DNA of 17,204 nucleotides. Origin: Gymnopilus junonius (lineage: Eukaryota > Basidiomycota > Agaricomycetes > Agaricales > Galerinaceae). Below are positions 9,397 through 17,204 of this stretch, piece by piece. The stretch lies in the NCBI GenBank assembly GCA_015501075.1, contig JADNYJ010000645.1:1-17204 (forward strand), written 5' to 3'. Position 1 is the stretch's first letter. Each line of letters opens with the position of its first letter. The notes beneath the pieces were generated by a model. It was given only the letters and a program-made list of their open reading frames with translations, was not told the DNA's origin and made no database searches. A program made the position numbers and the translations under genes.

Positions 9397-11062
9397 TCAC
9401 TCGTCCTCAGCCTCCGCTTCATCAATGTCTTCAGCTTCATCTTCCTCACCTACAATCCCCTTCTCCTTGTGATACTGTTTGATGATATCGCAGTCTCGAA
9501 TCTTCACATGGATCTTGCCATTCTTCTTATAACAGAAGACCTCAGGGAATTTGTCACCATACTCAGCCTTGATCTTCTCAGCAAGTAGTCAATTCTTTTC
9601 CTTCCTCTCAAGGGAAAGTCGCCCAAGAATTGCTTTGTAACCTAGATGCTGACCGTTTTCAGAGAAAGTTGCCCAGAATTGGTCCGGTGAGCTCTCGCGA
9701 TACCGTCTGACAATGACCTATCAGTTTTTGAAAGCTAATCAGCTGCCATTATAAATCTGAGAGAAGAATATATTGATTACCTTCCAATTAAACCATTTTC
9801 CTTTGATGCCTTTCCACTGCTTCGGCTTCCAGTTGATGTTCGGCTTTGAGGTGTATATGTCATTCCAGTATACAATTGCAATGGGGATACCTTTAATCCG
9901 CATTTTCGAATCATTTTTCCAATGTTCGGAAGTGTCATCCCACATCATGTTCAAGGTAGCTATATCGCGAGCAAATGACACGGCAGGTGGAACAGGGACA
10001 TCATCAGCTGTGAAGACAAGCTGTTGACCATCTCCGAGGGTCAAGGACCGAGTCACGGGCATGCTACTTTGGCCCTGTGGCTGTAATGACGATGGCAGGA
10101 TTGGAGAGGGTGCTGCTGCTGGAGCAGGTTGACGTTGGACCGGGGCACCAATCACAGAATGTTGAGTGGGATAGAAGGTGGTGTGAGACAGAGAGGCCGT
10201 GATGTGTTGCAGGATTTGCATGAGCTGCATGTTGGTGATCTCGATACTCTGCTTTACGTCTTGGGCTACCTGTAATCTATATGAGAGAAGAGCAAAGATA
10301 ACAACCAAAATTAAACTTACCATTGAAGGAATACTTCTCGCATCATGAGCTGCGAGTTCAAGACTTTTTCCTCCAGGTAATATGGGTATCGGGTTGTGAT
10401 GCGATCAGCCTATGGAAGAATGAATGACATTTTATAATAAGATCACAATGACTATGTAGTACATACCCATTCCAAGTCGGCTTTGTGCCGTTTGTCACTC
10501 CAACCTGTCTCTGCTTGTTGCGTGGCTGCAAGCGGAGTCCTTGCAGCAGCAGGGTCATCCCTGAACATGATCTCGCGCCGCTTTGCTGACCTCTTCAGTA
10601 CAGTCGGCTTGGTTTGGTCAGTCCCAGGTCGACGTCCCAAGTGAGCACGGCGAGCACCAGATCTTAGCCTAAAGAGGTTGTCAGCCATTTCACAAGCAGT
10701 AAGAATTAAATATTACATACCGATCCCACAAGTCATCCTTTCTACTGAAGTCTTCGAGCCGTTTTGTCAAATTTGGCATGTTCACACCGCTGTGCGGGAT
10801 GTTGAATTGCCGGCAAAGATCGACGAGCTGTGGTCGTCTTAACGAGTGTCTAACAACAAATCAGAGCAGTCAGTGAAGCATAGAAAGAGTAGCAAAAGTT
10901 AAATTGCACCCACATTGCTAGATACTGGGTCTCGATAGTCCCATCCGAGTTCAGCTTAGGGAACGGGAGTCGACTCGAGTCCTGCTCGCAAGGAGCTCCT
11001 TTCTCCAGATCAGGTGCATCCACGTCCATCTCAATGTTCTCCTGTTCATCGACGTCCATCAT
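9397..11062 (-). CDS. SAP-like plus GCR1_C DNA-binding protein, with internal TGA-CTA
   Basis: Exons: 11062-10914, 10849-10721, 10668-10467, 10409-10335 (or 10321), 10269-9781, 9717-9397, for about 454 codons. The N-terminus (MMDVDEQENIEMDVD) is acidic. Residues 50-88 resemble a SAP DNA-binding helix pair (SLRRPQLVDLC...GVNMPNLTKRL). A basic patch, a coiled-coil-like stretch (about 170-215) and a Pro/Gln-rich linker follow. From about 290 comes a GCR1_C domain: HWKNDSKMRIKGIPI, WKPKQWKGIKGKWFNWK, VIVRRYRESSPDQFW. The tail is acidic. Codon 391 is TGA (9591-9589), followed by CTA; the frame then continues with clear domain sequence (AEKIKAEYGDKF) to the TGA at 9399-9397. Known: GCR1_C binds DNA in yeast Gcr1 and is fused to the recombinase in fungal Cryptons. 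Splice doubt: the strong GTAAGT donor at 10320 with the acceptor at 10277 makes TGA at the joint; donor GTATTC at 10334 with the acceptor ending at 10270 keeps the frame. Confidence 0.7.
9589..9591 (-). other. In-frame TGA followed by CTA (readthrough context)
   Basis: Reading the minus strand, codons 390-392 are AAT TGA CTA. The GCR1_C frame is well conserved in style both before (LGRLSLERKEKN) and for 63 codons after the stop. UGA-CUA is the established stop-readthrough context of eukaryotes, used in fungi to make peroxisomal isoforms of glycolytic enzymes. Plain nonsense mutation remains possible. Confidence 0.65.
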
Positions 11063-11503
11063 CGCATAGATATAGTATGGAATCCAAAGGAAGAGGGCCG
11101 AGATCAGGAAAGAGGTGGCGAGTAGATAGATGACACGGGCAAGGACGAGGACAGCGAGCTCTTGGGGGTTTGTCGTGTTGAAGGAGCAGTTGCTGTCAGC
11201 TCCGAAGCTTGCCAGCACATAAACGAGCCCATCGGTGGGCCAAGGGCCGTCGAAGAGATCGACGGACCTGCAAAGCGGGGAAATCAATAAATGAGCACGG
11301 AGATGGAACCAAAAAGGAATGGCGCCAGGGAGAGAGCAATGGCGATGGAAAGAAACAGAGGCAAAGGGAGTGACGCAAGCCCCATCACTCCTGCCAAGAC
11401 GGGAAGAGGACGGTTCTGTGACGAAACGGTTGACAGGCCGTGATGGCGGCTGTGACCCCCGCCAACTCATGTGCATCAACCGTCTTTTCTCAGCAAGAAG
11501 CAA
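11063..11503 (-). other. Open frame upstream of and in phase with the GCR1_C gene
   Basis: The frame of the GCR1_C gene stays open for 147 codons above its likely ATG (11062). The part at about 11063-11270 has mostly C or G in third codon positions and would encode SVDLFDGPWPTDGLVYVLAS, an N-x-S/T motif and a hydrophobic segment like a membrane helix (LLATSFLISALFLWIP). A TTTGCAG acceptor-like site at about 11276-11270 precedes it. On the same strand a separate frame from an ATG at 11385 encodes a signal-peptide-like hydrophobic start. I could not join these by good splice sites. It may be a fragment of a host membrane protein gene, a 5' exon, or chance. Confidence 0.3.
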
Positions 11504-11617
11504 GGTTGCGATGAGAAGATGTTGCCTTTTACATATTTAGGTGCTTCTTATCTCAGCCGGACCTTTTTCCATCTACCGCTTTCAGTGCGCTCGCACATGG
11601 CTCACAATGTTCCCTCA
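11504..11617. other. Short spacer before the inverted-repeat element
   Basis: No gene is seen. It ends in the TCA (11615-11617) that forms the left target-site copy of the following element. Confidence 0.5.
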
Positions 11618-11682
11618 CACTGCTGGCAACAGGTTATTTAAGTAGACTAAAAATGATTAAAAAAATTAATTAAACATGTTTA
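11618..11682 (+). repeat. Left terminal inverted repeat of the 643-bp element
   Basis: 65 bp, starting CACTGCTGGCAAC and ending TTAAACATGTTTA. 61 of 65 positions pair with the right arm. Confidence 0.9.
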
Positions 11683-12195
11683 CATGTTTTCGACCGTTTT
11701 TCGAGTTCTTGAATCTATTAAAAATGATATATTTTAATTCTGAAAAAATATAATACAGATTCTACCTGTATTATAAAGTTCTTAGCCCCACAGAATCTAA
11801 AGTTTACATCGTGTTTTTGTATAGACAAAAGCTTTTGTTAAATTTCACATTCACAATTTCTTTTGTTGTCTCGTAAATGATAAATTTAGCAAGAATTTTT
11901 GTTGTTGGATAAACAAAAAGAACAATGTTTCGCACCCAAACTGAATTGAAAATATTTTTACCTTATTTTAAAGGGACCAAAACTTGTCTTAAATACTACA
12001 ATTGACAACGAGAACAATAAAACAATAAACTCTACCTTTCTGTCACCATTTTTGATTAAAAAAATTTAGCACAAGTATTGCATTTAATAGGCCTATAAAT
12101 ATGCTAAAAATGAAGTGTTTGACAAAAGAATTTCTGTACCAGCAATTGTTGAGTTGAAAATAGATTTTATGTGACGGAAAAGCAGACCAAGAACA

Positions 12196-12260
12196 TAAAC
12201 ATGTTTAATTTATTTTCTTAATCATTTTTGGTCAACTTAAATAACCTGTTGCCAGCAGTG
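12196..12260 (-). repeat. Right terminal inverted repeat of the 643-bp element
   Basis: Reverse complement of the left arm, ending GTTGCCAGCAGTG and followed directly by the TCA target copy. Confidence 0.9.
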
Positions 12261-12263
12261 TCA

Positions 12264-12602
12264 AGGCCTCGACGTTCATGGTCCTAAATAGACGACAGAT
12301 GTACCCATTTCTGTGAACACGATTTGCATAGGGCCTGGATCAGGGGCACTGGAGTATCCCAATTTCGACAGAATATTTTCTGTTCTTTTCTTGGCGGCAA
12401 AAGTTACAACAGAGTCATTGAACTTTACCTGGCCTTACAACTGCATGCAAATTTGCAATGGCGTCAATGATACTCAGCATGGTTTAATCCAAGTGCCTCG
12501 GAGTAAATCTAGAGGAGTAAATCTAGGGTAGTAAATTATGCAGCCTCGACATTTGATATGAATTCATATCCAGGCCTCAGTTATCACTAAGTCTTGTCAG
12601 GG
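12264..12602. other. Gene-free stretch with small repeats
   Basis: No supported gene. It holds three head-to-tail copies of a 14-bp unit (GAGTAAATCTAG-AG) beginning at 12501, 12515 and, degenerate, 12529, and a perfect 16-bp palindrome GATATGAATTCATATC at 12555-12570. The plus-strand frame 12313-12531 looks like chance. Confidence 0.6.
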
Positions 12603-12695
12603 TATATAAATTGACAATTTGAAGGAGACTTTGCATCCGTACAATCTTGAATCTCGACAACACGATCCTCCTCGATTATGCCAGTTGGGTCATCG
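12603..12695 (+). pseudogene. Possible orphan promoter and first exon of a truncated gene
   Basis: TATATAAA (12603-12610) stands about 70 bp before an ATG (12678) that opens a six-codon exon (MPVGSS) ending at a consensus donor, GTAAGC (12696). The 5' leader is C/T/A-rich as in fungal promoters. Nothing that looks like the rest of a gene follows; the neighbouring reductase gene ends head-on at 12810. It may be the leftover 5' end of a gene lost by deletion. Chance resemblance is possible. Confidence 0.25.
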
Positions 12696-12809
12696 GTAAG
12701 CTCACAATTTGTAACTGCTTTCGACGATACATTGAACGGCAAGATCGTATATAGATTCTAAAGGTATTAGTCAAAGAAGGTGTATAATCTATAATACGTA
12801 GACGACTCG
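12696..12809. other. Short spacer below the reductase gene
   Basis: No gene is seen. It must contain the 3' untranslated region of the minus-strand reductase gene. Confidence 0.5.
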
Positions 12810-14366
12810 TCAGATATCAGGGCTCTTCGCCAGCCAACCCCTCGCCTGAAAATCTTCCAGTAAATCTATAATCATCTTCTCTTCGCTGATGTACTTTAAG
12901 CCAAGGATCTTCTTCCCCTTTTCGGGATTATACTTATACGAAACAGTGTTGTCCAACTCGAGATTCCCCCGGGGAAGGATACCAGAGGTGTAGAGGTCAG
13001 GACGGAGGGAATAAATAAAATTACCTGCAGATATTTATTTTAGTCGGAGCTCAGGAAGTATTGATCTCTCGAAGAGAACGTACGAGTGTCTTGCCAAGTA
13101 GAAGCTCCTGAAATATTTTCAAGCCAACTCAGTCTCTGCGACAAAGTATTCCGGAATTAATGTATTTACCATTAGATAAAATGATTCTCTCTCCCGCTGC
13201 TTTTCCATCCTTCAGTACTGCGACGTGCGCAGCGGCAACGTCTCGTACATCGACAAAGTTGTAGGTGGCTTTCAATTCTTCATCCGACTTATCTTGGGTC
13301 ATCATGCCATAGAAGTATCCTAAGGAAACATTTATATCCTTGGGAGATCTGACTTTTTGAAGCGTGGGCTGCAAAAGGGCGAAATAATGTTGTCGGTCAG
13401 AGACACAGGCTCGTTTAGAACGGCAAAACTTACGCCAATGACCTAGAAAATTGAGGACCGGAAATGAGCGATGCATAACAAATCTTGGAATACTGAGAGG
13501 CGTACCAAAGGAGGGTTGAGTACCACCAAGTCCCACTGAATAATAGTCTTGTGTTTGTTGTAAAATTCCCAAGCGGCTAGTAAAGGAGTAAGATTGACGA
13601 TCCACCTCAACGATTAGTATCTCCATATTCAACTGCTCACCCTTCTCAGCCAACGTCTTCGACGCTCTGTACTTGACCAAAGGGGGCGCATCTTTTCCTA
13701 TATCTCGAACCACTTTTATTGCCTCGTCTGCCCACTCTGTTTCGTCGAAGGTGCGGGTGGGCACGGTTACGGTACTATAAATGGCTGCGGCCGAGGAAGT
13801 AATAACGATGCGCTTCAATTTGTTTCTGCAATTGTCCAGTCCGGCGACGCTGAGAAACTAAGGAAAACTACCCACCCAAACTTTAGAGCGCTTTCTAAGA
13901 TGCCTAGCGTTCCTTGCAGAGCTGGTTTAATATACTCTGTTCGAGACATAGTCAGAAACATGTAATCAAAGAAAAAAACTTGTCAAGAGAGTACATACCA
14001 TCAGGGTCCACAGCAGACAGAGTGACTGGTGATGCCATATGCTCTATAGCGTCGACATCTGTAACCGCCTCATCAAATGCACTCTCCTACATGAGTTGTC
14101 CACAATCATTCAGCAAAGTCATGAAGCCCAGCAAGTAGAAAACGGGTAAAACCCACCTTCGTCATATCTTCGACCACAAAGAGTTCAAGCCTGTCACCAT
14201 AGGAGCTGAACAACTCCTGCAGTCGCTTTCCCTTCTCCAATGATCGTACTACTCCTCGAACAGTGTATCCTTGTTCGAGCAGATTGTCTACGACCCACAT
14301 GGCGATGTAGCCATTAGCGCCTGTGACTAGGACACGAGTGTTTGCATTGGGTTCAACGATAGGCAT
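12810..14366 (-). CDS. NAD(P)-dependent short-chain reductase, dihydroflavonol/cinnamoyl-CoA reductase-like
   Basis: Nine exons: 14366-14157, 14086-13999, 13936-13876, 13825-13641, 13576-13506, 13442-13434, 13368-13170, 13107-13084, 13024-12810. They give 353 residues, the usual length for this family. The Rossmann motif is at residues 12-22 (VLVTGANGYIA), so the cofactor site is intact. The catalytic set is TSSAA (129-133, with the Ser) and Y172-x-x-x-K176 (YRASK). Family marks VVLNPPLVIGP, FVDVRDVAAAHVAVL and GERIILSN follow in order, with a C-terminal RGW helix end. Known: extended short-chain reductases of the dihydroflavonol-4-reductase type reduce carbonyl groups with NADPH; in Agaricomycetes they form large families with mostly unknown substrates. 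Exon 6 is only 9 bases (Val-Ile-Gly) but is required to restore NPP-x-V-I-G-P. The exon order and frame show no break. Substrate cannot be told from sequence. Confidence 0.9.
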
Positions 14367-14887
14367 TACTGGTGGATGAAATGCAACTGTGAAATATGAG
14401 TTTAGCGACGAGGAATTAACTGCTGGAGGTGGTTGCAGACAGCCTTTTATTGGATTCAACGAGGTTGAGCAAATAGATGCCGATAATGACAACCTTACCT
14501 TCATTATTTCCTGTCGCAGCGACGGCGTCCTATCGGGGAGGGGAAAAGAGCGGAAAACCAGTAATGTCGTAGGTCGGCTGGCGTCGCATGCGAGGTATAG
14601 TTTGCTTTGAAGTTTTGGGCTGGTCTCGGGATTATAAAAGTGCCATCCGGTACCACTTTTATTGCGTGCGGCACAAACAATTCCTTTTAAATTTCATGTG
14701 CTAACTGACCATCCGGTTACGTATTGCTGGTCAACTGGTGACGCTAGATCAGGTTCATGAGAATTTGGGTACAAGAACTTAACTTGTTATTCCTCATTGA
14801 ATAACATGAATCTGGACTCATGGTTCAAGGGTTACATATATCTTGTACTAAGTCATAAACTATATACAATAATATTTCGAATTTATT
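14367..14887. promoter_or_regulatory. Intergenic region upstream of the reductase, downstream of the deubiquitinase
   Basis: The gap between the ATG at 14366 and the stop at 14888 holds the 5' region of the reductase and the 3' end of the deubiquitinase gene. A minus-strand TATA-like motif, CTTTTATAAT, lies at 14640-14631. The open frame that extends above the reductase ATG to 14504 has no family character, so I kept the ATG at 14366. No other gene is seen. Confidence 0.45.
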
Positions 14888-17204
14888 TCATGATCCGTCG
14901 CTGCGCCGCATTTCAATTTCATCCGTGACGTGGTCCAAGCCGAGATTATTGGGAACAAACTTAGAGTCATAAAGGACCTCGTCTAAAAAATAACACAATT
15001 GTAATCCAGGCCTATTCGAAGACGATGCCCACATACCTTCGTCGAGATATAAAGGCTGCCTAAAGTTGGAAACTTGAATGGCTAATCTGTAACCCGAGAA
15101 GGCCTTATCTGACAGAGTCAACTGCTCCTGCAATCGTTTACGTGTGTCCGAAGTCTTCTCTCCAGGCTTCAGAACAAATTTGAAAGGAACTCCATGAATG
15201 CGAGAGAATGACTTTGAGAAATGGAAGACGTCAATCAATCTCTCGCCATTTCGGAGATTGAGCTCGGCCGGTGAAATTTCCTTCCATTGCCAAAGAGGTC
15301 AAAGTTAGTAAGAACAACTGAAATGAAAAAAACAAGGGGGAAAAGACGTACTTCTGCATAAATTTCTGCAGATACAGGAATGTCGCCCACTGTTCCTATC
15401 ATAGCGAGTGGTCTTTGGGTTTTCATGTCTGGTGACGTTAGGAAAAATCGTATTTTGCCTGTCCCTCCAGGCGACATCTGGGCTCGCTTTGCTAGACGAA
15501 CGCGGATCTCCTCTAAAGTCTCGCTTTTCTTCATTGCGAGGATATGAATCGATTTTTTGAAATTATTATGTCCCATCCAAGAAATTCCTTTCTTAATCTC
15601 ATTTTCTGTTTCTGCGCTAACATTAGCTGTTGGAGCCAATATCTCGTATTTGATCGCCCGCTTCATAAAATGATTGATCGACTGTATTTCACCCAAGGTT
15701 TTGGTAGTAGTCCGTTCGATGGCGATATTCAGTCTGTGCATGGAATTGACAACACCTGATGTCGTGAAACGAAGTCTCGCAGGATCAATATCGAGATGTT
15801 TTCCAACTTTGGTGGCCATCTGAGCGAAGGAGTAAGCGTCAGGAGTCATTTAAAAAAATTGAACAACGGACAATGTCATAGTTATCGGTTTTGGACAAGA
15901 GCAAATCGAATTCCGACTTGTCAGTGCTGGAGGAGAAGGTGCACAAGATCCGATTTTGCAAAATCTGGTAAAACTTAACCACATGAGAGCATAGTCCATT
16001 CCGCTCCAGATTTTTTGTTCTAGGGTAGTTGGGATAAAGGACGGGCGAAAGGCTCAAAACTAAATTATAACGTACTCTTGGTCTGAAAGGGAACGCTGAA
16101 AACAAATGACATCGCCATCGTCAATTTGAAGTTGATTGAGTGTCGCGTCGAGCTTCAAGGACTCAATCATGCCTGGTTTGACTTCCTAATAGTTTGTCAT
16201 TAAATTGTTGAATTACATAGTAATGTTAGAAAACTATACTTCATAAAGGCTCAAAGCCGTGCTTGCACCGAAACGCATTTGCGCATTTATTATCCGTATG
16301 AGGTCAGGAACCTTGCTTGCTCTGGGGACCCAAACTGCTCCGGCGCCAAAAAGAGTCTGCTTTGATGCATCGAAATGCTTCAAAAATATAAAGATTGCTC
16401 CTGTAGGGCGTTCTGGCTAATTGGAAAGGCCACTGAACACCTTATTGAACAGCAATATTAATCTGCACTGTACCTTCAAAGGATTGACGAGGAGTTCGAG
16501 GTAGAGGCGAAGGTCGCTGCTGCTTGCAGCATGGTCGTTCCGAATAGACTCCAGTGCTATAAAGTCTATCAGATTGGTTAAGCATACAAGAAGGTTACGA
16601 CGACGCACAAGAGAGGTCGGTATCAGGCAAACGAAAAAATGGCCTAATGGTCTTGTTCTGCCGAAAGCCAACGATCCAGAACCGGAAACGACCAGCAGGA
16701 TAGTTAAAATGTTTAGTAACTCGACTCTTGAAGGCAGCGTATGTTTCTGCTTTCAGAACTTTGAAGCTTGTAAGGCTTGACAATGGCAATGAAGAGCCGG
16801 AGAAATGGGCCAAGTCGAAACCCTCATGTCGAGAAAAGCTTTGCTCTGTAACGACCTGGAAAAAATTAGAAAGCATTAGACGAGATGAAAGATGCGAGGC
16901 ACCTCGACATTCAGATAGAGATGTTTTTCTTCCTTCTGTTTCTTCTGTTCCTCCAAACGACGACGCTCCTCTTCTAAGCTCCTCTCTGAAGAACGTGAGA
17001 TAGGGACTTTCGGCATTCGAACAGAAGAGAACGTACTAAGATGAGAAGGAATGTTAACTTGAGGTATTGGAGCGAATACCTCGTCCATGGAGGACTCTCT
17101 AATATATACCAGGACATATGCATTGGAGGACGCATCACTGCGCTGTCCCTTGGATTGGGAAGAACCACCGTAACCATCTTCGAAGACTTCTTTCTCAAGG
17201 ACCG
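14888..17204 (-). CDS. UBP15: USP7/Ubp15-type ubiquitin C-terminal hydrolase, C-terminal 609 residues
   Basis: Ten exons: edge-17037, 16985-16903, 16855-16609, 16565-16474, 16416-16240, 16185-16076, 16019-15872, 15819-15352, 15280-15037, 14982-14888. The first exon holds the end of the USP catalytic domain (NAYVLVYIRESSMDEVF); the catalytic Cys and His lie beyond the right edge. A charged helix (RSLEEERRRLEEQKKQKEEK) and the HLYLNVEV strand follow, then the tandem ubiquitin-like domains of USP7: RFRFWIVGFRQNKTIRP, PTGAIFIFLKHFDASKQTL, LYEEVKPGMIE, IDDGDVICFQ, FYQILQNRIL and SEFDLLLSK, ending in ...DEIEMRRSDGS. Known: USP7/Ubp15 removes ubiquitin from nuclear and membrane-traffic substrates; the C-terminal ubiquitin-like domains activate the catalytic core. 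The frame is intact throughout. The 51-base intron 17036-16986 is a multiple of three and free of stops, so its retention would insert 17 residues. This is a conserved single-copy-type host gene and marks the end of the accessory region. Confidence 0.92.

Larger units (their letters stand above)
11618..12260. mobile_element. Non-autonomous CACTA-like inverted-repeat element (MITE), 643 bp
   Basis: The left end 11618-11682 and the right end 12196-12260 are inverted copies of each other over 65 bp with four mismatches. The tips read CACTGCTGGCAACAGGTTAT. The element is flanked by TCA on both sides (11615-11617 and 12261-12263), a 3-bp target duplication. The interior is very AT-rich with no coding frame. 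Known: CACTA-group elements, including fungal Plavaka relatives, have tips starting CACTA/CACTG and 2-3 bp duplications. Inferred: a deletion derivative moved by a transposase supplied elsewhere, possibly a Plavaka-type enzyme like the one at the left edge of this window. Confidence 0.88.

Noticed and set aside
9589..9591. Selenocysteine or tryptophan recoding of UGA
   Set aside because: Selenoproteins are not known in Dikarya, and other genes here (reductase, deubiquitinase, recombinase) use TGA as normal stop and TGG for Trp. Readthrough or mutation is simpler.
10276..10323. A separate gene starting with a hydrophobic peptide just before the coiled-coil exon on the minus strand
   Set aside because: The hydrophobic residues are the translation of an intron (GTAAGT ... 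pyrimidine tract ... ATATAG), not a signal peptide.
11319..11540. Plus-strand frame of 73 codons
   Set aside because: It is opposite the longer minus-strand frame, basic and low in complexity, and has no supporting features.
15839..15872. Break in the USP7-type gene where the frame stops (NDS stop)
   Set aside because: This is an intron (GTCCGT...GCTCAG, 15871-15820); splicing joins YDI to MATKVGKHL as expected for the family.

Overview
The window looks like a nuclear segment of a mushroom-forming basidiomycete (Agaricomycetes). Nearly every gene can be assembled only by removing short GT-AG introns of about 45-70 bases (one is 98, some alternatives are shorter). The protein families are typical of that group: a Plavaka-type transposase N-terminus, the basidiomycete XPG/PIN-like nuclease family, a fungal tyrosine recombinase, a GCR1_C DNA-binding protein, an NAD(P)-dependent reductase and a USP7/Ubp15 deubiquitinase. 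All exon models were assembled by eye from splice signals and frame continuity. No homology search was run.

Layout. Bases 1-792 (-) hold the N-terminal part of a Plavaka-like transposase that runs off the left edge. Bases 841-1298 are a 229-bp unit duplicated head to tail; it contains the start codon of the next gene. Bases 1200-3692 (+) are a ten-exon gene for an unrecognised nuclear-looking protein, interrupted by one in-frame TGA. Bases 3693-5802 carry no convincing gene, but hold a strong hairpin, a GC-rich stretch and a pair of inverted repeats.

Bases 5803-11062 form a compact three-gene module: an XPG-family nuclease with a complete set of acidic active-site residues (+), a tyrosine recombinase with R, H-x-x-R, W and Y (+), and, converging on them, a SAP-like plus GCR1_C DNA-binding protein (-). 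Recombinase and GCR1_C domains occur together in fungal Crypton transposons. Here they lie on separate convergent genes next to a structure-specific nuclease, so the module may be a mobile element or its remains. The GCR1_C gene has an in-frame TGA followed by CTA, the known leaky-stop context, inside otherwise intact coding sequence.

Bases 11618-12260 are a non-autonomous element with 65-bp terminal inverted repeats beginning CACTG and a TCA target duplication. Bases 12300-12809 hold small repeats and what may be the beheaded 5' end of a gene. From 12810 onward the sequence looks like ordinary host genome on the minus strand: a nine-exon reductase gene with a 9-base micro-exon (12810-14366) and the C-terminal 609 residues of a USP7/Ubp15-type ubiquitin hydrolase (14888 to the right edge).

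Overall, the left two thirds are a mobile-element-rich accessory region with several broken or possibly recoded genes, and the right third is conserved metabolism and ubiquitin-pathway sequence.
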